A DNA stretch of 59,002 nucleotides from assembly GCA_012728855.1 (NCBI GenBank), contig JAAYEH010000118.1, positions 1-59,002 of the forward strand. The letters are read 5' to 3'. The notes below the pieces were generated by a model that searched no databases, was not told the origin of the DNA, and was given only the letters and a program-made list of their open reading frames with translations. The DNA comes from Rhodopirellula sp. (GTDB taxonomy: Bacteria > Planctomycetota > Planctomycetia > Pirellulales > Thermoguttaceae). This document shows, one piece after another, positions 17,367 through 26,100 of the stretch (position 1 is its first letter; the number at the start of each line of letters is the position of its first letter). The translations under genes and the position numbers were made by a program.

Positions 17367-18095
17367 CTATGAATCCGTCTCCCCAGCCGGGTTCACGGTA
17401 TCGGGCCGAAGCGAATCGAAGATCTTCGAGACATGGTGGAGATCCGGCAGCACCTGTGGCGCGAGAATGCCGAGAGAAAAGTAGATCCGCATCATCTGTT
17501 CCGCCGACATGTCGACGCGGGTCACTTGCGCCACCGGGATGAAAAGCACATAGCCGGTCATCGGGACCGGCGCCGTCGGCACGTAGACCACGCGATAATC
17601 CCGATCATTGAAACGGTAGACCTCCGGCGAGGGCATCAGCGCCAGGACTCCGCTGCCAGACTTGTCGGCCACCGTGCAGAAAACGACGCTCATCGCATTG
17701 AACTCGCGGCTGTCGTCCTTCCGCAAGATCCACACAAGTTGCGTGGAGGTTTTGTAAATACCCTTGACAATCGGGATCGAGTTCACGGCGGAGTCGAACC
17801 CGCGAACCACCCGGCTGCGGGCCATCGACTTGGTCAGCAGCCCCAGAAGCCAGATAGCCGTCAGCACGAGCACCCAACCGATGACCTGGGCGGTCATTTT
17901 GTCGGTGGCGAAATTCAGGCCGACCGATTCCAACGTCCTGCCGACCGAACTGCGGGGCCCCAGCAGATCCTGAAGGTGCCGGACGACCCAGCCGATAATC
18001 GCCACCGTGATGGCAATCGGCAGGATGGCAAAGAGACCGGAAATAAACGTGGAGATTATTCCGTCGCTCCACGTCCAGGGGAATTTGTGTTTCAT
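17367..18095 (-). CDS. DUF502 family membrane protein
   Basis: The 242-residue product has two transmembrane helices (~15-40 and ~75-92). The DUF502 pattern follows: FDSAVNSIPIVKGIYKTSTQ, LMPSPEVYRFNDRDYRVVYV, then PTAPVPMTGYVLFIPVAQVT. Members are inner-membrane proteins of unknown function, widespread in planctomycetes and cyanobacteria. It starts three bases after the stop of the Gfo/Idh/MocA gene, so the two are probably cotranscribed, though a functional link is not evident. Confidence 0.9.
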   Translation of the reverse strand: MKHKFPWTWSDGIISTFISGLFAILPIAITVAIIGWVVRHLQDLLGPRSSVGRTLESVGLNFATDKMTAQVIGWVLVLTAIWLLGLLTKSMARSRVVRGFDSAVNSIPIVKGIYKTSTQLVWILRKDDSREFNAMSVVFCTVADKSGSGVLALMPSPEVYRFNDRDYRVVYVPTAPVPMTGYVLFIPVAQVTRVDMSAEQMMRIYFSLGILAPQVLPDLHHVSKIFDSLRPDTVNPAGETDS

Positions 18096-18098
18096 CGG

Positions 18099-19382
18099 TC
18101 ACGTCAATGTCCATGGCGCCCGCATGGTGCGGGAGAGCATCGTGTTGGCCTCGTCATCGCCGACGAACTGCTCGGCCTCGGTGTTCCAATGGAGCTTTCG
18201 CCCCAGCCTGACGGCGATGTTGCCCAAATGGCAGACCGTCGACACGCGGTGACCGATGTCGACCGGAAAGTAGGGATCTTTGCGGCTCTTGACACAGTCG
18301 AGGAAGTCGCGGTGCTCACCCGCCGGATTGGTGTAAAGCCGCAGATCGTTCGGCGAAAAGACGGTATTGAGGATGTCCTCCGAGCTGGCTTCCAATCGCG
18401 CCCGCCAGCCGTGATTTCCCACCCAGCCGTCGTCGCCGATGAACTTGATGCTCGGGTTGCCGGGCTTGCACGTCATCACGACGTCGTTGGCGTAGGTGTA
18501 CGTAATGTCGTAATCCTTGACCGTGTTGAACAGCCCGCCCTCCCAATGCGTGCCCTCGCCCTCGATCTTCACCGGGCCGCTTAACTCGGTATCGTTGGCC
18601 CACTGGGCCGTGTCGAACAGATGCGTGCCCCAGTCGCAGATTATGCCGCCCGAGTAATCCCAAATCCAACGGAAGTTGAAGTGTACGCGGTCTTTCGTAT
18701 AAGGGGCTTCCGGCGCCGGGCCCAGCCACATGGGATAGTCCAGTTGCGGCGGCACGGGTTGCGGGGTCGGGTCGCCCGCGTAAGTCGGATGCTTCGGCAG
18801 AATCACCTCGATTCGCTGCAACTTGCCGATGCGACCGTTTCGCACCAGTTCGGCCATGCGATGATAGCCGGGCACGGAACGGTCCTCCGTGCTGGTCTGA
18901 AACACCTTCTTGTGCTCGCGCACCGTCTTGACCAGGATCTTTCCTTCGTCGATCGTGAGGGTGGGTTTTTCACACTGCACGTCCTTGCCGGCCTTGAGTG
19001 CCAAGACACTCATCAGCACGTGCCAGTGGTCGGGCGTGGAGATCATCACAGCGTCGATATCCCCGCGTGCCAAGATGTCGCGGAAGTCCTTCGTCGTGGC
19101 GCAGTCGGCATTGCCGTACTTGGCGTCGATCTGCCGCTTGGCCTCGGCCATATGATCGCCGTCCACGTCGCAGACGGCCAGCACGCGAGCGTCGGGCTGA
19201 GCCAGGTAGGCGCGGAGATTGTAGCCGATGCCGTGGCTGCCCGTGCCGATGAACCCGACCGTGATCTTCTCGCTCGGCGCCACCGCCCCATCCTTGCCCA
19301 ATACGAGGCTGGGAACGATGGCCGGCAGTGCGACCATGGCGCTACGCTTGAGAAAACGCCGTCGATCAAATCGCTTTGCCAT
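18099..19382 (-). CDS. Tat-exported Gfo/Idh/MocA family oxidoreductase
   Basis: The 427-residue product begins MAKRFDRRRFLKRSAMVAL, a twin-arginine signal. The Rossmann motif GFIGTGSHGIGYN follows and the conserved EKP (QCEKPTLTIDEG) is present. The C-terminal dimerisation domain has DYSGGIICDWGTHLFDTAQW, which carries the catalytic Asp-x-x-x-His region. Such enzymes use NAD(P) to oxidise or reduce sugars and cyclitols; export by Tat implies a pre-bound cofactor. Planctomycetes carry dozens of paralogues, so the substrate cannot be named. The start at 19382 follows GGGAGACTTTCATC; the longer frame to 19604 lacks signal features. DUF502 follows after three bases. Confidence 0.9.
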   Translation of the reverse strand: MAKRFDRRRFLKRSAMVALPAIVPSLVLGKDGAVAPSEKITVGFIGTGSHGIGYNLRAYLAQPDARVLAVCDVDGDHMAEAKRQIDAKYGNADCATTKDFRDILARGDIDAVMISTPDHWHVLMSVLALKAGKDVQCEKPTLTIDEGKILVKTVREHKKVFQTSTEDRSVPGYHRMAELVRNGRIGKLQRIEVILPKHPTYAGDPTPQPVPPQLDYPMWLGPAPEAPYTKDRVHFNFRWIWDYSGGIICDWGTHLFDTAQWANDTELSGPVKIEGEGTHWEGGLFNTVKDYDITYTYANDVVMTCKPGNPSIKFIGDDGWVGNHGWRARLEASSEDILNTVFSPNDLRLYTNPAGEHRDFLDCVKSRKDPYFPVDIGHRVSTVCHLGNIAVRLGRKLHWNTEAEQFVGDDEANTMLSRTMRAPWTLT

Positions 19383-19438
19383 GATGAAAGTCTCCCATGT
19401 ATTCCCGTAGACGGTCGCCGGCCGGAAGGCTCGCACGA

Positions 19439-19933
19439 CTACTTTGCCTTTCTGGGGGCTCGCTTCGCGGATCGCCGTGAAGCCTGCTTTTGCTGACCGT
19501 CGGCCAGCTCCAATTTCGCCAGCGCTTCTCGTTTTCCGATCCCGCGCAGGGCGACCAGCTTGGCCAACTGCGTTCCTTTGGGCCGATTCTTGCCATGCTC
19601 CCAATTGTAAACCGTCAGCGACGACACCCCGACGAGCTTGGCATAGTTGGCCGCCGAGAAGCCGATGCGCGTTCGCTGCGCCCGCACGGATCGCGGCGAA
19701 AATCGCACGTTGTCCGCAAGCTCCCCGGCAGGCTCGCTCGTCCCGTCTCGTTTGCCCTCCTGCCGGTTCAGAAAGCGGACGGTTTTGCGCAATTGTTGGA
19801 TTTCTCGTTTCAGGCTCGCAATATCGCGGCGGTATTGTGCCACCGCCTGTTTGGTCGAACCGGTTTCGGCCTTGATTTCCTTTCGTGCGATACGCCTGAT
19901 CTCGTCTTTTAAGACCGTTTGCACGTTTGCCAT
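19439..19933 (-). CDS. XRE-type helix-turn-helix regulator with coiled coil
   Basis: The 164-residue product has an N-terminal basic, heptad-like segment (VLKDEIRRIARKEIKAETG, then DIASLKREIQQLRKTVRFLN) likely to be a coiled coil. An XRE HTH follows at ~95-150: RTRIGFSAANYAKLVGVSSL, then TVYNWEHGKNRPKGTQLAKL, and a Lys/Arg-rich tail. It probably acts as a dimeric DNA-binding protein. The start at 19933 follows GGGAGTCAGCTTGCC. A 10-bp inverted repeat 40 bases upstream (19973-19997) is a candidate autoregulatory operator. Gfo/Idh/MocA lies downstream on the same strand, 56 bases away. Confidence 0.85.
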   Translation of the reverse strand: MANVQTVLKDEIRRIARKEIKAETGSTKQAVAQYRRDIASLKREIQQLRKTVRFLNRQEGKRDGTSEPAGELADNVRFSPRSVRAQRTRIGFSAANYAKLVGVSSLTVYNWEHGKNRPKGTQLAKLVALRGIGKREALAKLELADGQQKQASRRSAKRAPRKAK

Positions 19934-19972
19934 GGCAAGCTGACTCCCATTGGATAGCGCTGTTGCGATTTC

Positions 19973-19997
19973 TACACTGTATGGAGTATACATTGTA
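19973..19997. promoter_or_regulatory. inverted-repeat operator candidate upstream of XRE gene
   Basis: TACACTGTAT (19973-19982), five spacer bases, then ATACATTGTA (19988-19997). The arms match at nine of ten positions, with half-site TACAMTGTAT. It sits 40 bases upstream of the regulator start, where a promoter is expected; on the minus strand it contains TATACT-like and TACAAT-like hexamers. Binding by the XRE protein is inference. Confidence 0.45.
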
Positions 19998-20091
19998 AGG
20001 AGTTGATGTGCAAAGGAGCGAGTGTCGGCAATCATTGCCGCAATGCGCCGCGTGAGATCGGCGAATGAATAACGATCGCGAAATTGACGTG

Positions 20092-20116
20092 GGAAGGGGT
20101 CAGGAGTCTTTTCTGC
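20092..20116 (+). repeat. partial copy of the GTCRGGAGTCTTTT repeat
   Basis: GGGGTCAGGAGTCTTTT here matches GGGGTCGGGAGTCTTTT at 58943-58959 except for one base. There the motif leads into a 52-bp palindrome; here the following sequence is CTGCCGCTATCC and no long palindrome forms, so this is a half or decayed copy. Confidence 0.4.
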
Positions 20117-20198
20117 CGCTATCCTTATCGTTTCTGCCGACGCTATAGAGAAGGTAGCCATCTTTTCATGGAGCACCCATGACACTGCCGGCAGGTTG

Positions 20199-20485
20199 TC
20201 ATCGGGTTTTCAACAGTCGCGTGTCGCCCGCCTTCACATCAACCGAGATGCTCGGCCCCACGCCAAGATCGGCGTCGCTGAAGACATCATTGACCGCAGC
20301 GTTTCCGCCCGTGTCGATTCGTAGCTGGCCATCACTCATGGTGTGGACGGCCAGATAATCTTCCGTCGCCCAGACGTTCGCGTCGACCGTTGTGTAGAGG
20401 TGGACACCCGCCAGCTTGGCTAGCGCCCGTGATAATTGGCGGGTCCAGGCGGGGACGCCATGGCAACTTCGTCTGATTGGATGGT
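20199..20485 (-). pseudogene. C-terminal fragment of a secreted glycoside-hydrolase-like protein
   Basis: A minus-strand frame ending in TGA at 20199 reads LAKLAGVHLYTTVDANVWAT, EDYLAVHTMSDGQLRIDTGG, then a tail ending VDVKAGDTRLLKTR. The G-V-H-L-Y-T, L-A-V-H-T and D-T-R-L pattern is typical of the C-terminal beta-sandwich of planctomycete beta-galactosidase-like and other secreted carbohydrate proteins (inference). The frame runs into inverted-repeat copy 1 at about 20486, where recognisable sequence stops. Only ~75-95 residues remain, so it is not functional. No matching N-terminus is in the window. Confidence 0.55.
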
Positions 20486-20632
20486 ACTCAGACTGTGAAC
20501 GGGTTTTCGGGTTGGTCTGCCCAGGAAAGGGGGACAGGCACCGTCACCGCCACCGCAAATCTTGCCCAAAAATCACCATGTGCGATGGAGCCAGTCCCCA
20601 TTGCCGGGCTGCCGCATTTAAGGTTTGTGAAG
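20486..20632. repeat. nested inverted-repeat element, copy 1 (degenerate)
   Basis: It is built as in copy 2 at 23026-23153: an outer ACTCAGACTGTGAAC (20486-20500), inner arms GGGGACAGGCACC (20530-20542) and GGAGCCAGTCCCC (20587-20599), then GCTGCCGCATTTAAGGTTTG. The inner arms match as an inverted repeat except at the central W positions, and the outer arms have drifted. The central ~45 bases are not shared with copy 2. It caps the broken secreted-protein gene. Confidence 0.6.
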
Positions 20633-20790
20633 GCAGCGGATGGAAGAACTCGGCGCTCCACCGCGCGGCGCCAACTTGACTCCGCCCGGCGTTATGCGGT
20701 ATGGTGATCGGTGGAGTCGCGCTGTCTCTCTTGGCCGCCGATCGCGGTACTCGAGTGGTTTTCTCCTCTCGATTGGAAAGAGGTGTCGCC

Positions 20791-21495
20791 ATGATCCGCG
20801 TCACATGCCCCAACTGCCAAAGCAAGCTCAACGCCAAGGACGAACTGATTGGCCAGAGTCGGAATTGCCCCAAGTGCCAGACACCGGTGCTCATCGCGCG
20901 GCCGGTGTCGCAGTGGCAGTCGGAATACGGCCAGAGCATTCCGTTGGACGACACTCCCACGACGGCAAGCGTCGAGGTTCGCGAAATCGAAATGCTGCCG
21001 GAAGCGGAGTCGGACCTGGAACGGCTCGATCGGCAGAGTCGCTACGTCGTGGTGGACAGTTCTTCCGTACTGGCCACTTGGGAGAACAACGGCCAAGGCT
21101 GGCTGCTGAAGACGCGGGAGGGTTATCTGCCCGCGTCGCGAAACGCGGATAAGCTGCCGACCCAGGGGCATTTCAGCTTGGTCGAACTTCGCCTTGGCAC
21201 GACGGACGAGGGTTTCCAGTTGCGGGGAGTCCTCTGCTACCGGCTGGCAGAACGGTGGGCGCTGCTCGCCCTGGCTCGCGGCGACGACCCGATCGTCAAA
21301 AAGGTCCAAGGTCCGGGTTCGCTGAGCAAGGGCCAAAAGTTCGCCCTTTGCGAGCATATCAAAGAGCAGTTCATGCGGGAAGTCTGGGCGAGTGTGCCGG
21401 AAATCCACGATTACCTGCTCAATACCGACTATCATTCTCCGGGCGTCGACGTCTCTGCCGACGCAGGGCGGTCCGACAAGAGCGGGCAAGGTTGA
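20791..21495 (+). CDS. zinc-ribbon protein of unknown function
   Basis: The 234-residue product opens MIRVTCPNCQSKLNAKDELI, with a second CPKC at ~28-31, giving a CxxC...CxxC zinc ribbon like those of planctomycete and myxobacterial zinc-ribbon proteins. An acidic linker follows, then an alpha/beta region (YVVVDSSSVLATWENNGQGW, FSLVELRLGTTDEGFQLRG) with no recognised family. It is cytoplasmic, with no membrane segment. The start at 20791 follows AAAGAGGTGTCGCC; the frame open to 20701 has no ribosome site. Confidence 0.7.
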   Translation: MIRVTCPNCQSKLNAKDELIGQSRNCPKCQTPVLIARPVSQWQSEYGQSIPLDDTPTTASVEVREIEMLPEAESDLERLDRQSRYVVVDSSSVLATWENNGQGWLLKTREGYLPASRNADKLPTQGHFSLVELRLGTTDEGFQLRGVLCYRLAERWALLALARGDDPIVKKVQGPGSLSKGQKFALCEHIKEQFMREVWASVPEIHDYLLNTDYHSPGVDVSADAGRSDKSGQG

Positions 21496-22031
21496 CTCGG
21501 CTGTCGAGGCAACGATGACGGCGGCGATCAACCAGTGATATTGCGCGGCCGTCCATTGTCACATCGACTTATCGACAGGCGGTTTTGCGGACCTTACTGC
21601 CGAGGGGGGATGGATGGCATGGGAGCGTTCCTCGATTTTTCCGGCTCTTCCGCTTTTGGGTGCGGGCTGGGAGGGGGCGTGAGACAGGCCGTAGAAAAGA
21701 AAATGACAGAAAAGAAGATGGGGACACGAGTTCTTGCCATCTTCTTTTCTATCATCATCTTCTTTTCTCTCTACTTCGTCTGCAGCATCCGCCCCGGACA
21801 TTCCGGCATTTTGCACCTGAAAGCGGAAGAGCCATTTTTCCAGTGCAGGCAGGAGGAATTCCGACCGTCGACAGTGGCCGTACACGGGTTCTTGACAATG
21901 ATCGCGCAAGTCGTTCCAATTGGACGAATTCGGTCTTCTGCCGCCGGGTTTTCGGCGGCTGGCGGAAGGGGCGATTCGCCTTCGATCGGTCGCGTTTCTC
22001 TGGCACGAAGCCCTCAATACGGAATCGTGGC
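21496..22031. other. stretch with an inverted repeat and a possible gene scrap
   Basis: No intact gene was found. A 14-bp perfect inverted repeat lies at 21708-21750. From 21902 to 22057 a plus-strand frame opened after a stop reads KSFQLDEFGLLPPGFRRLAE, then GAIRLRSVAFLWHEALNTES, and ends in TAA 26 bases inside the TPR reading frame. It has protein-like composition and may be the C-terminus of a deleted neighbour, but it is not recognised. Confidence 0.4.
21708..21750. repeat. inverted repeat, 14-bp perfect arms
   Basis: AGAAAAGAAGATGG (21708-21721) pairs exactly with CCATCTTCTTTTCT (21737-21750) across 15 bases. A further ATCTTCTTTTCT follows at 21757-21768, giving a second possible partner for the left arm. 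It is AT-rich against a GC-rich background and resembles a short mobile repeat or a stem-loop. Confidence 0.55.
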
Positions 22032-23009
22032 ATGGGCGCCAGAAGCAAGAAGCATAAGGGCAGTCATTCAGCCTCGACAAACGACCCCCTCGCTGAAGCG
22101 CAGCGGCAATACTCCCGGAGGAATTTTCGGGAAGCGCTGAAGGAAGCGCGACGCGTCCACCGGCAATCACCGCGCGATGCGACGCGGGCCTTTCTCGAGG
22201 TGGCTACGTTGGCGCGGATCCGTGAGATGCAGCAGTACGGCCTCCGCGAGGAAGCACGATCGCTCGCCGCCAACCTGCTGGAAATGGGGGTGAGCGAGCC
22301 GAGCGTCAAACAGGATCTGCCCGCGGTTCTGGCGGCCATTGGAATGCTCGACCGGGCTATCGGTGAAAACGGTGCGGTGGTCGAGACCGATCCCCAGTTG
22401 CTGAAAACGGCTGCCGACCAGGCCGTGCTGCGACCGGAGGAAGCGCCCCGATCCTTTCCCCCGATCCGCGCAGAGGCGAGCCTGGTGCGGGCCGCGCTGG
22501 AGGCAGCCGAAGCGGGGCGGGACGAGGACGTTTTAGAAATACTCAAGACGATTGGTCGCGGCAGCCCGTTGAGTGATTGGCGACTCTTCGTTCGTGTACC
22601 GCGGGCTGATCGTTCGAGGTCATGTCGCGGACCTGCGGCAACTGAAGCCGTGGTTGGACGCGCCGGCCTTGGATCCGCGCTGGCACCGCGCGATGGCGAT
22701 TCATGGTTCCGCGAAGCGGCCCGGACCTTGAAAAAGCTCCTCGAACATTATCCCGACGATCTCGACGCGCTGGTCGCTCTGGTCGACGATTATCAGCGGG
22801 AAGGTGATCCATTGAAGGCTCGTCCTTACGCCCAACGCGCCGCGAACTTGAAGCCGCTCGACCGAGCCATCGGCGGCAGACTTTGGTCCAATCACGTGGC
22901 AGCCGCCCGAGTGTACGCGGTCAAGGAGGAGTACGGCCCGGCTGCGTCGCCGAGGAGATCCGCCCCGGCTATGTCTACAACGGCAGGATTCTCCGCTATG
23001 CCGAAGTGA
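22032..23009 (+). pseudogene. TPR protein gene, frameshifted and 3'-truncated
   Basis: From ATG 22032 the frame reads MGARSKKHKG, then TPR-like helices (LAEAQRQYSRRNFREALKEA and LAANLLEMGVSEPSVKQDL). It is plausible up to DWRLFVR at about 22595. For ~120 bases the better frame is then a different one (YRGLIVRGHVADLRQLKPWL). The original frame is good again from EAARTLKKLLEHYPDDLDAL to RLWSNHVAAARVYAVKEEYG. After ~22945 sense again switches frame. Two internal frame changes plus the abrupt end indicate a decayed gene. Homologues in planctomycetes sit beside Hsp70-system genes, which fits the GrpE-like scrap that follows. Confidence 0.6.
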
Positions 23010-23026
23010 AAGCTGTACGGAAATAA
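22949..23026 (+). pseudogene. possible GrpE C-terminal scrap
   Basis: In the frame offset from the TPR gene, 22949-23026 reads AEEIRPGYVYNGRILRYAEV followed by KAVRK and a stop. The G-Y-x-x-N-G-R-x-x-R-x-A-x-V pattern matches the end of GrpE, the Hsp70 nucleotide-exchange factor (E. coli GrpE ends GYTLNGRTIRAAMVTVAK). Only 25 residues survive, fused to the decayed TPR gene by deletion. The stop codon overlaps the first bases of the inverted-repeat element. The assignment rests on a short match. Confidence 0.4.
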
Positions 23027-23153
23027 CTCAAACTGTAAACGGAGTTGAAAAGGGGACTGGCTCCGAGCGTGGTTTTAGCCGGGAATTGCCGAGGAAACGC
23101 CTGCCGCTCGGTGCCTGTCCCCTTTCCCGAGCTGCCGCACTTACAGTTTGAGT
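23026..23153. repeat. nested inverted-repeat element, copy 2
   Basis: The outer arms ACTCAAACTGTAA (23026-23038) and TTACAGTTTGAGT (23141-23153) are a perfect 13-bp inverted repeat. The inner arms GGGGACTGGCTCC (23052-23064) and GGTGCCTGTCCCC (23110-23122) pair with two mismatches and extend by GAGCG/CGCTC. The 128-bp unit can fold into a long bipartite stem. It lies between the GrpE-like scrap and the DUF6493-like gene. Copy 1 is at 20486-20632. Confidence 0.7.
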
Positions 23154-23186
23154 AGTTACCTTTTTGGACTTGAAGAGAGCCGACCG

Positions 23187-26100
23187 ATGGTGAAGACCGC
23201 GGAGCAGTTACACGCACTGTTGGAGACGGGAAACGCCCAGCGATGCGTGGATTTCTTCTCCGATGCCACCGAGCGGGAACGAGGGTCGCTCGCGAAGGTG
23301 GCGGAAACCTGGTTGCGGAAGATCGGGAAGAACGCCTTCCAAGAGACCTCGGCAGGGCGTCGGGAACAAGACGAACTGCATCCCGCGGCTGGAGTGGCCG
23401 CCTTGGCGACGTGCTCGTTCTCGACGGTGAAATCGCTCGGCTGGTCCGTATTTCCCGGTGAAGCACATTTCCTGCGAGTGCTCTCCGATCGCCGCCCGAA
23501 GTGGCTGAATGAATATGTGGAGGCCCTGCTCGACGGGGATCGGCCCGCGTGGAGCACGGTGCGGGCGATGATGAAGGCCGGCCTTTGCGGCAAGCCGAAG
23601 CACGAAAACTATGTCCTGGGCATGCTCCATCACCGTGCGGGAGTCGGCGGGTCTGTTTTGGCGCCCGGCGGGCGGGACACGACGTGGAATGTCGTGGCGC
23701 ATGTGGAGGCCGAGCCGGACCTGCTGGAGGACGTGTGGCGATTGTTTGAGCTGGAAGGGGGAGGCGAATTCAGCCTTGCAGCGCATGACAAGTACGCCAA
23801 GCGGCCGGAACATCGCTGGGACTGGGCGCTGGTCGAATTGTCGAAACAGGGCAAACTGCCCCGCCAACGGCTGCTCGACGCAAGTCTGGATGCCTTGGAT
23901 CGCGGGTTCGCGCAGTTCCGCGCCGGCTGGTTTTCCGCGTTTCATGAATTGCTCGAGCCGACGATCGAAGAACGACGCACGCGGAGCGATCGTTATCTGG
24001 GGCTGTTGGCCAGCCCCATTCCGCCGACCGTCTCGTTCGCCCTGGCCGCGGTTGAAATCATCGACGCGCGCGAGCCGCTGCCGGCCAAAGACCTGGCGGA
24101 TGGCCTGCGACCGGTGATGGCGGCGCGAGCCAAGGGGACCGTGAAGCGTGCGCTGAAGCTGCTGGAGAAGGTGGCTCGCCGCGAAGCGAGGCAGTCGCCT
24201 CGGGTCGCCCGTGCGGCGGCGGAGGCACTGGTGCATGAAGCAAGCGACGTGCAGGCGGCGGCGTGGAAATTGATCGAGACATGGGGCAGCGCCGACGACC
24301 GGGAGCTTCTCGATGTTGTGACGCGAGACGAGGAACTCGTCGCCGCCTCGCTTCGCCAGCGTGTACGAACCTGGCTCGGGGCAGCTAGGGTGGTCGAGCC
24401 GGCCGGTACCAGCGCTGTTGGGGACAAGACAGAAGATGACCGGAGTGTGGAGGCTCCGTTCATCGGCGTGCGCGATGTGGAGGCGTATGAAAGGCGAGCG
24501 GTCTCTTTGCCGTCCGAGTGGTGCCGGGCGGCTGGGGTGGACCGAGCCTTGGCGGCTTTGCGGAACGGCGAATTCGACTTGACTGCTTGCGAGTTTGACG
24601 GAACGGAACTGCCGCGGCTGGATCCGAGCCGCGCGATTGTGCCGATCGAGACCGTCGAGGAACTCATCGACGCTGCCGCAGCCGCCATCGAGAACCCGGA
24701 TCGGTACGATGACATCGAACGCGTGCTGGACGGTGTATCGCGGCTGTGCGGCCAACGAACGGACGATTTCCAGCGGCACACCGGCCCGCTGCTCAAACGG
24801 GCCAACGAGCTTCTGAGCCGTGCCAACGTGATCCCATTTCAAAGCGAATCCCCGCAGGGACATTTGCTGGGCGTGGCCCTCTCCTGGTTGTACGCCGACC
24901 GCGGAACCTTCGCGGCGGCGACGCTGCACAATCATCCGGCCGTCGAGTATACGTTCGGTGGAATTACGCGCGTGTGGTACACTCCTTCGAAGAGGGTGAC
25001 CGGTGATTTTTTCGGTGAGCGGGCCAGGCGACTCGCCGAGCGCGTGGCGAACGGGCTCGCCGGCCCTCTGCTCAGTGCGCCGACGCACCAGGGAGGCTGG
25101 CTCGATCCGGTGGCACTGGTCCGACGCGTCGGCACACTGAACGGCGCCGCGGAGGCCGGCGAGTTCGAGCAGGTGCTGGCCTTGCTTCGCCTCGCACCGG
25201 AACGCCGGGCGGAGGCGTTGCCGCACCTGGCGGGCATGCGAGGGGAGTTCGTCGCCGCACTGCGCTATGCGCTTGGCGACGTACGGGTCCGAGTCGGAGA
25301 ATCGGGCTGGCTCTGGGGCACCGCCGCTCGCGCCAGATCGCCATGGTCCGACGACCCGCGCGTCATCGAGCGGCACCCGGGGCTTGGGCCGGACGCCGGC
25401 GAGGCGGCGCATGCGGCCGTGCAGGTGGGCAAAGACATCAAGACGAAGGATCCGCTCCGCATCGTCGCGAGCCCGGCGCTGCCGAAGTCCATCGACCCGC
25501 GGATGGTGAGCGTCGAGATGTGGCGGCGCCCCGCGGACTGGCCTGCAACCGAGGCGACCTCCGTGGCGGCGATCCGAGCGCTGCAATCGGCGTGGCCGGT
25601 GGCGTTGGAGGCGTTGTTCTCGAAGGCCGCGGTTGTGCTGGGAGACAATCTCGACTGGTGGGAGGCTCGTTGGGAAAACCGTACGTACCTCGAGCCGCTG
25701 GTCGATCCCGACGTACCGCTGCGGCCGATGGCGTTGCTGGTGTTGGCGATCGGTTTGGCAGCGAAGGAACCGGGCGAACACGGACTTGCCACCGATGCAG
25801 CCATTGCCGCGATCGCCGACGGGCGGCTGGATGGAACGAAGCTCGGCTCGGTGATGGCCACGCTTCTGCCCACCGGTCTGATCAAAGCCGCGCGGTGGGC
25901 CAAGACGCTCGGCGAGGCGGCGAGGATCTCGCCGCTGCACGCGGAGATTGTGCGGGCGGCGATTGCCCGCAGTCTGCGTGGGCAGCCACGGTCGTATCCC
26001 AAGGATCTGCACGCGCTGGTGGAATTACTCAAGGAGTTGGTGGTGGGCACTGGCGGCCGGATCGACGAGGACACGCGCGAGTTCCTGGCCAAGATCACCG

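Noticed and set aside
23148..23187. Starting the DUF6493-like protein at ATG 23148
   Set aside because: The added residues are encoded by the inverted-repeat arm, and a ribosome-like GAAGAGAG precedes 23187.
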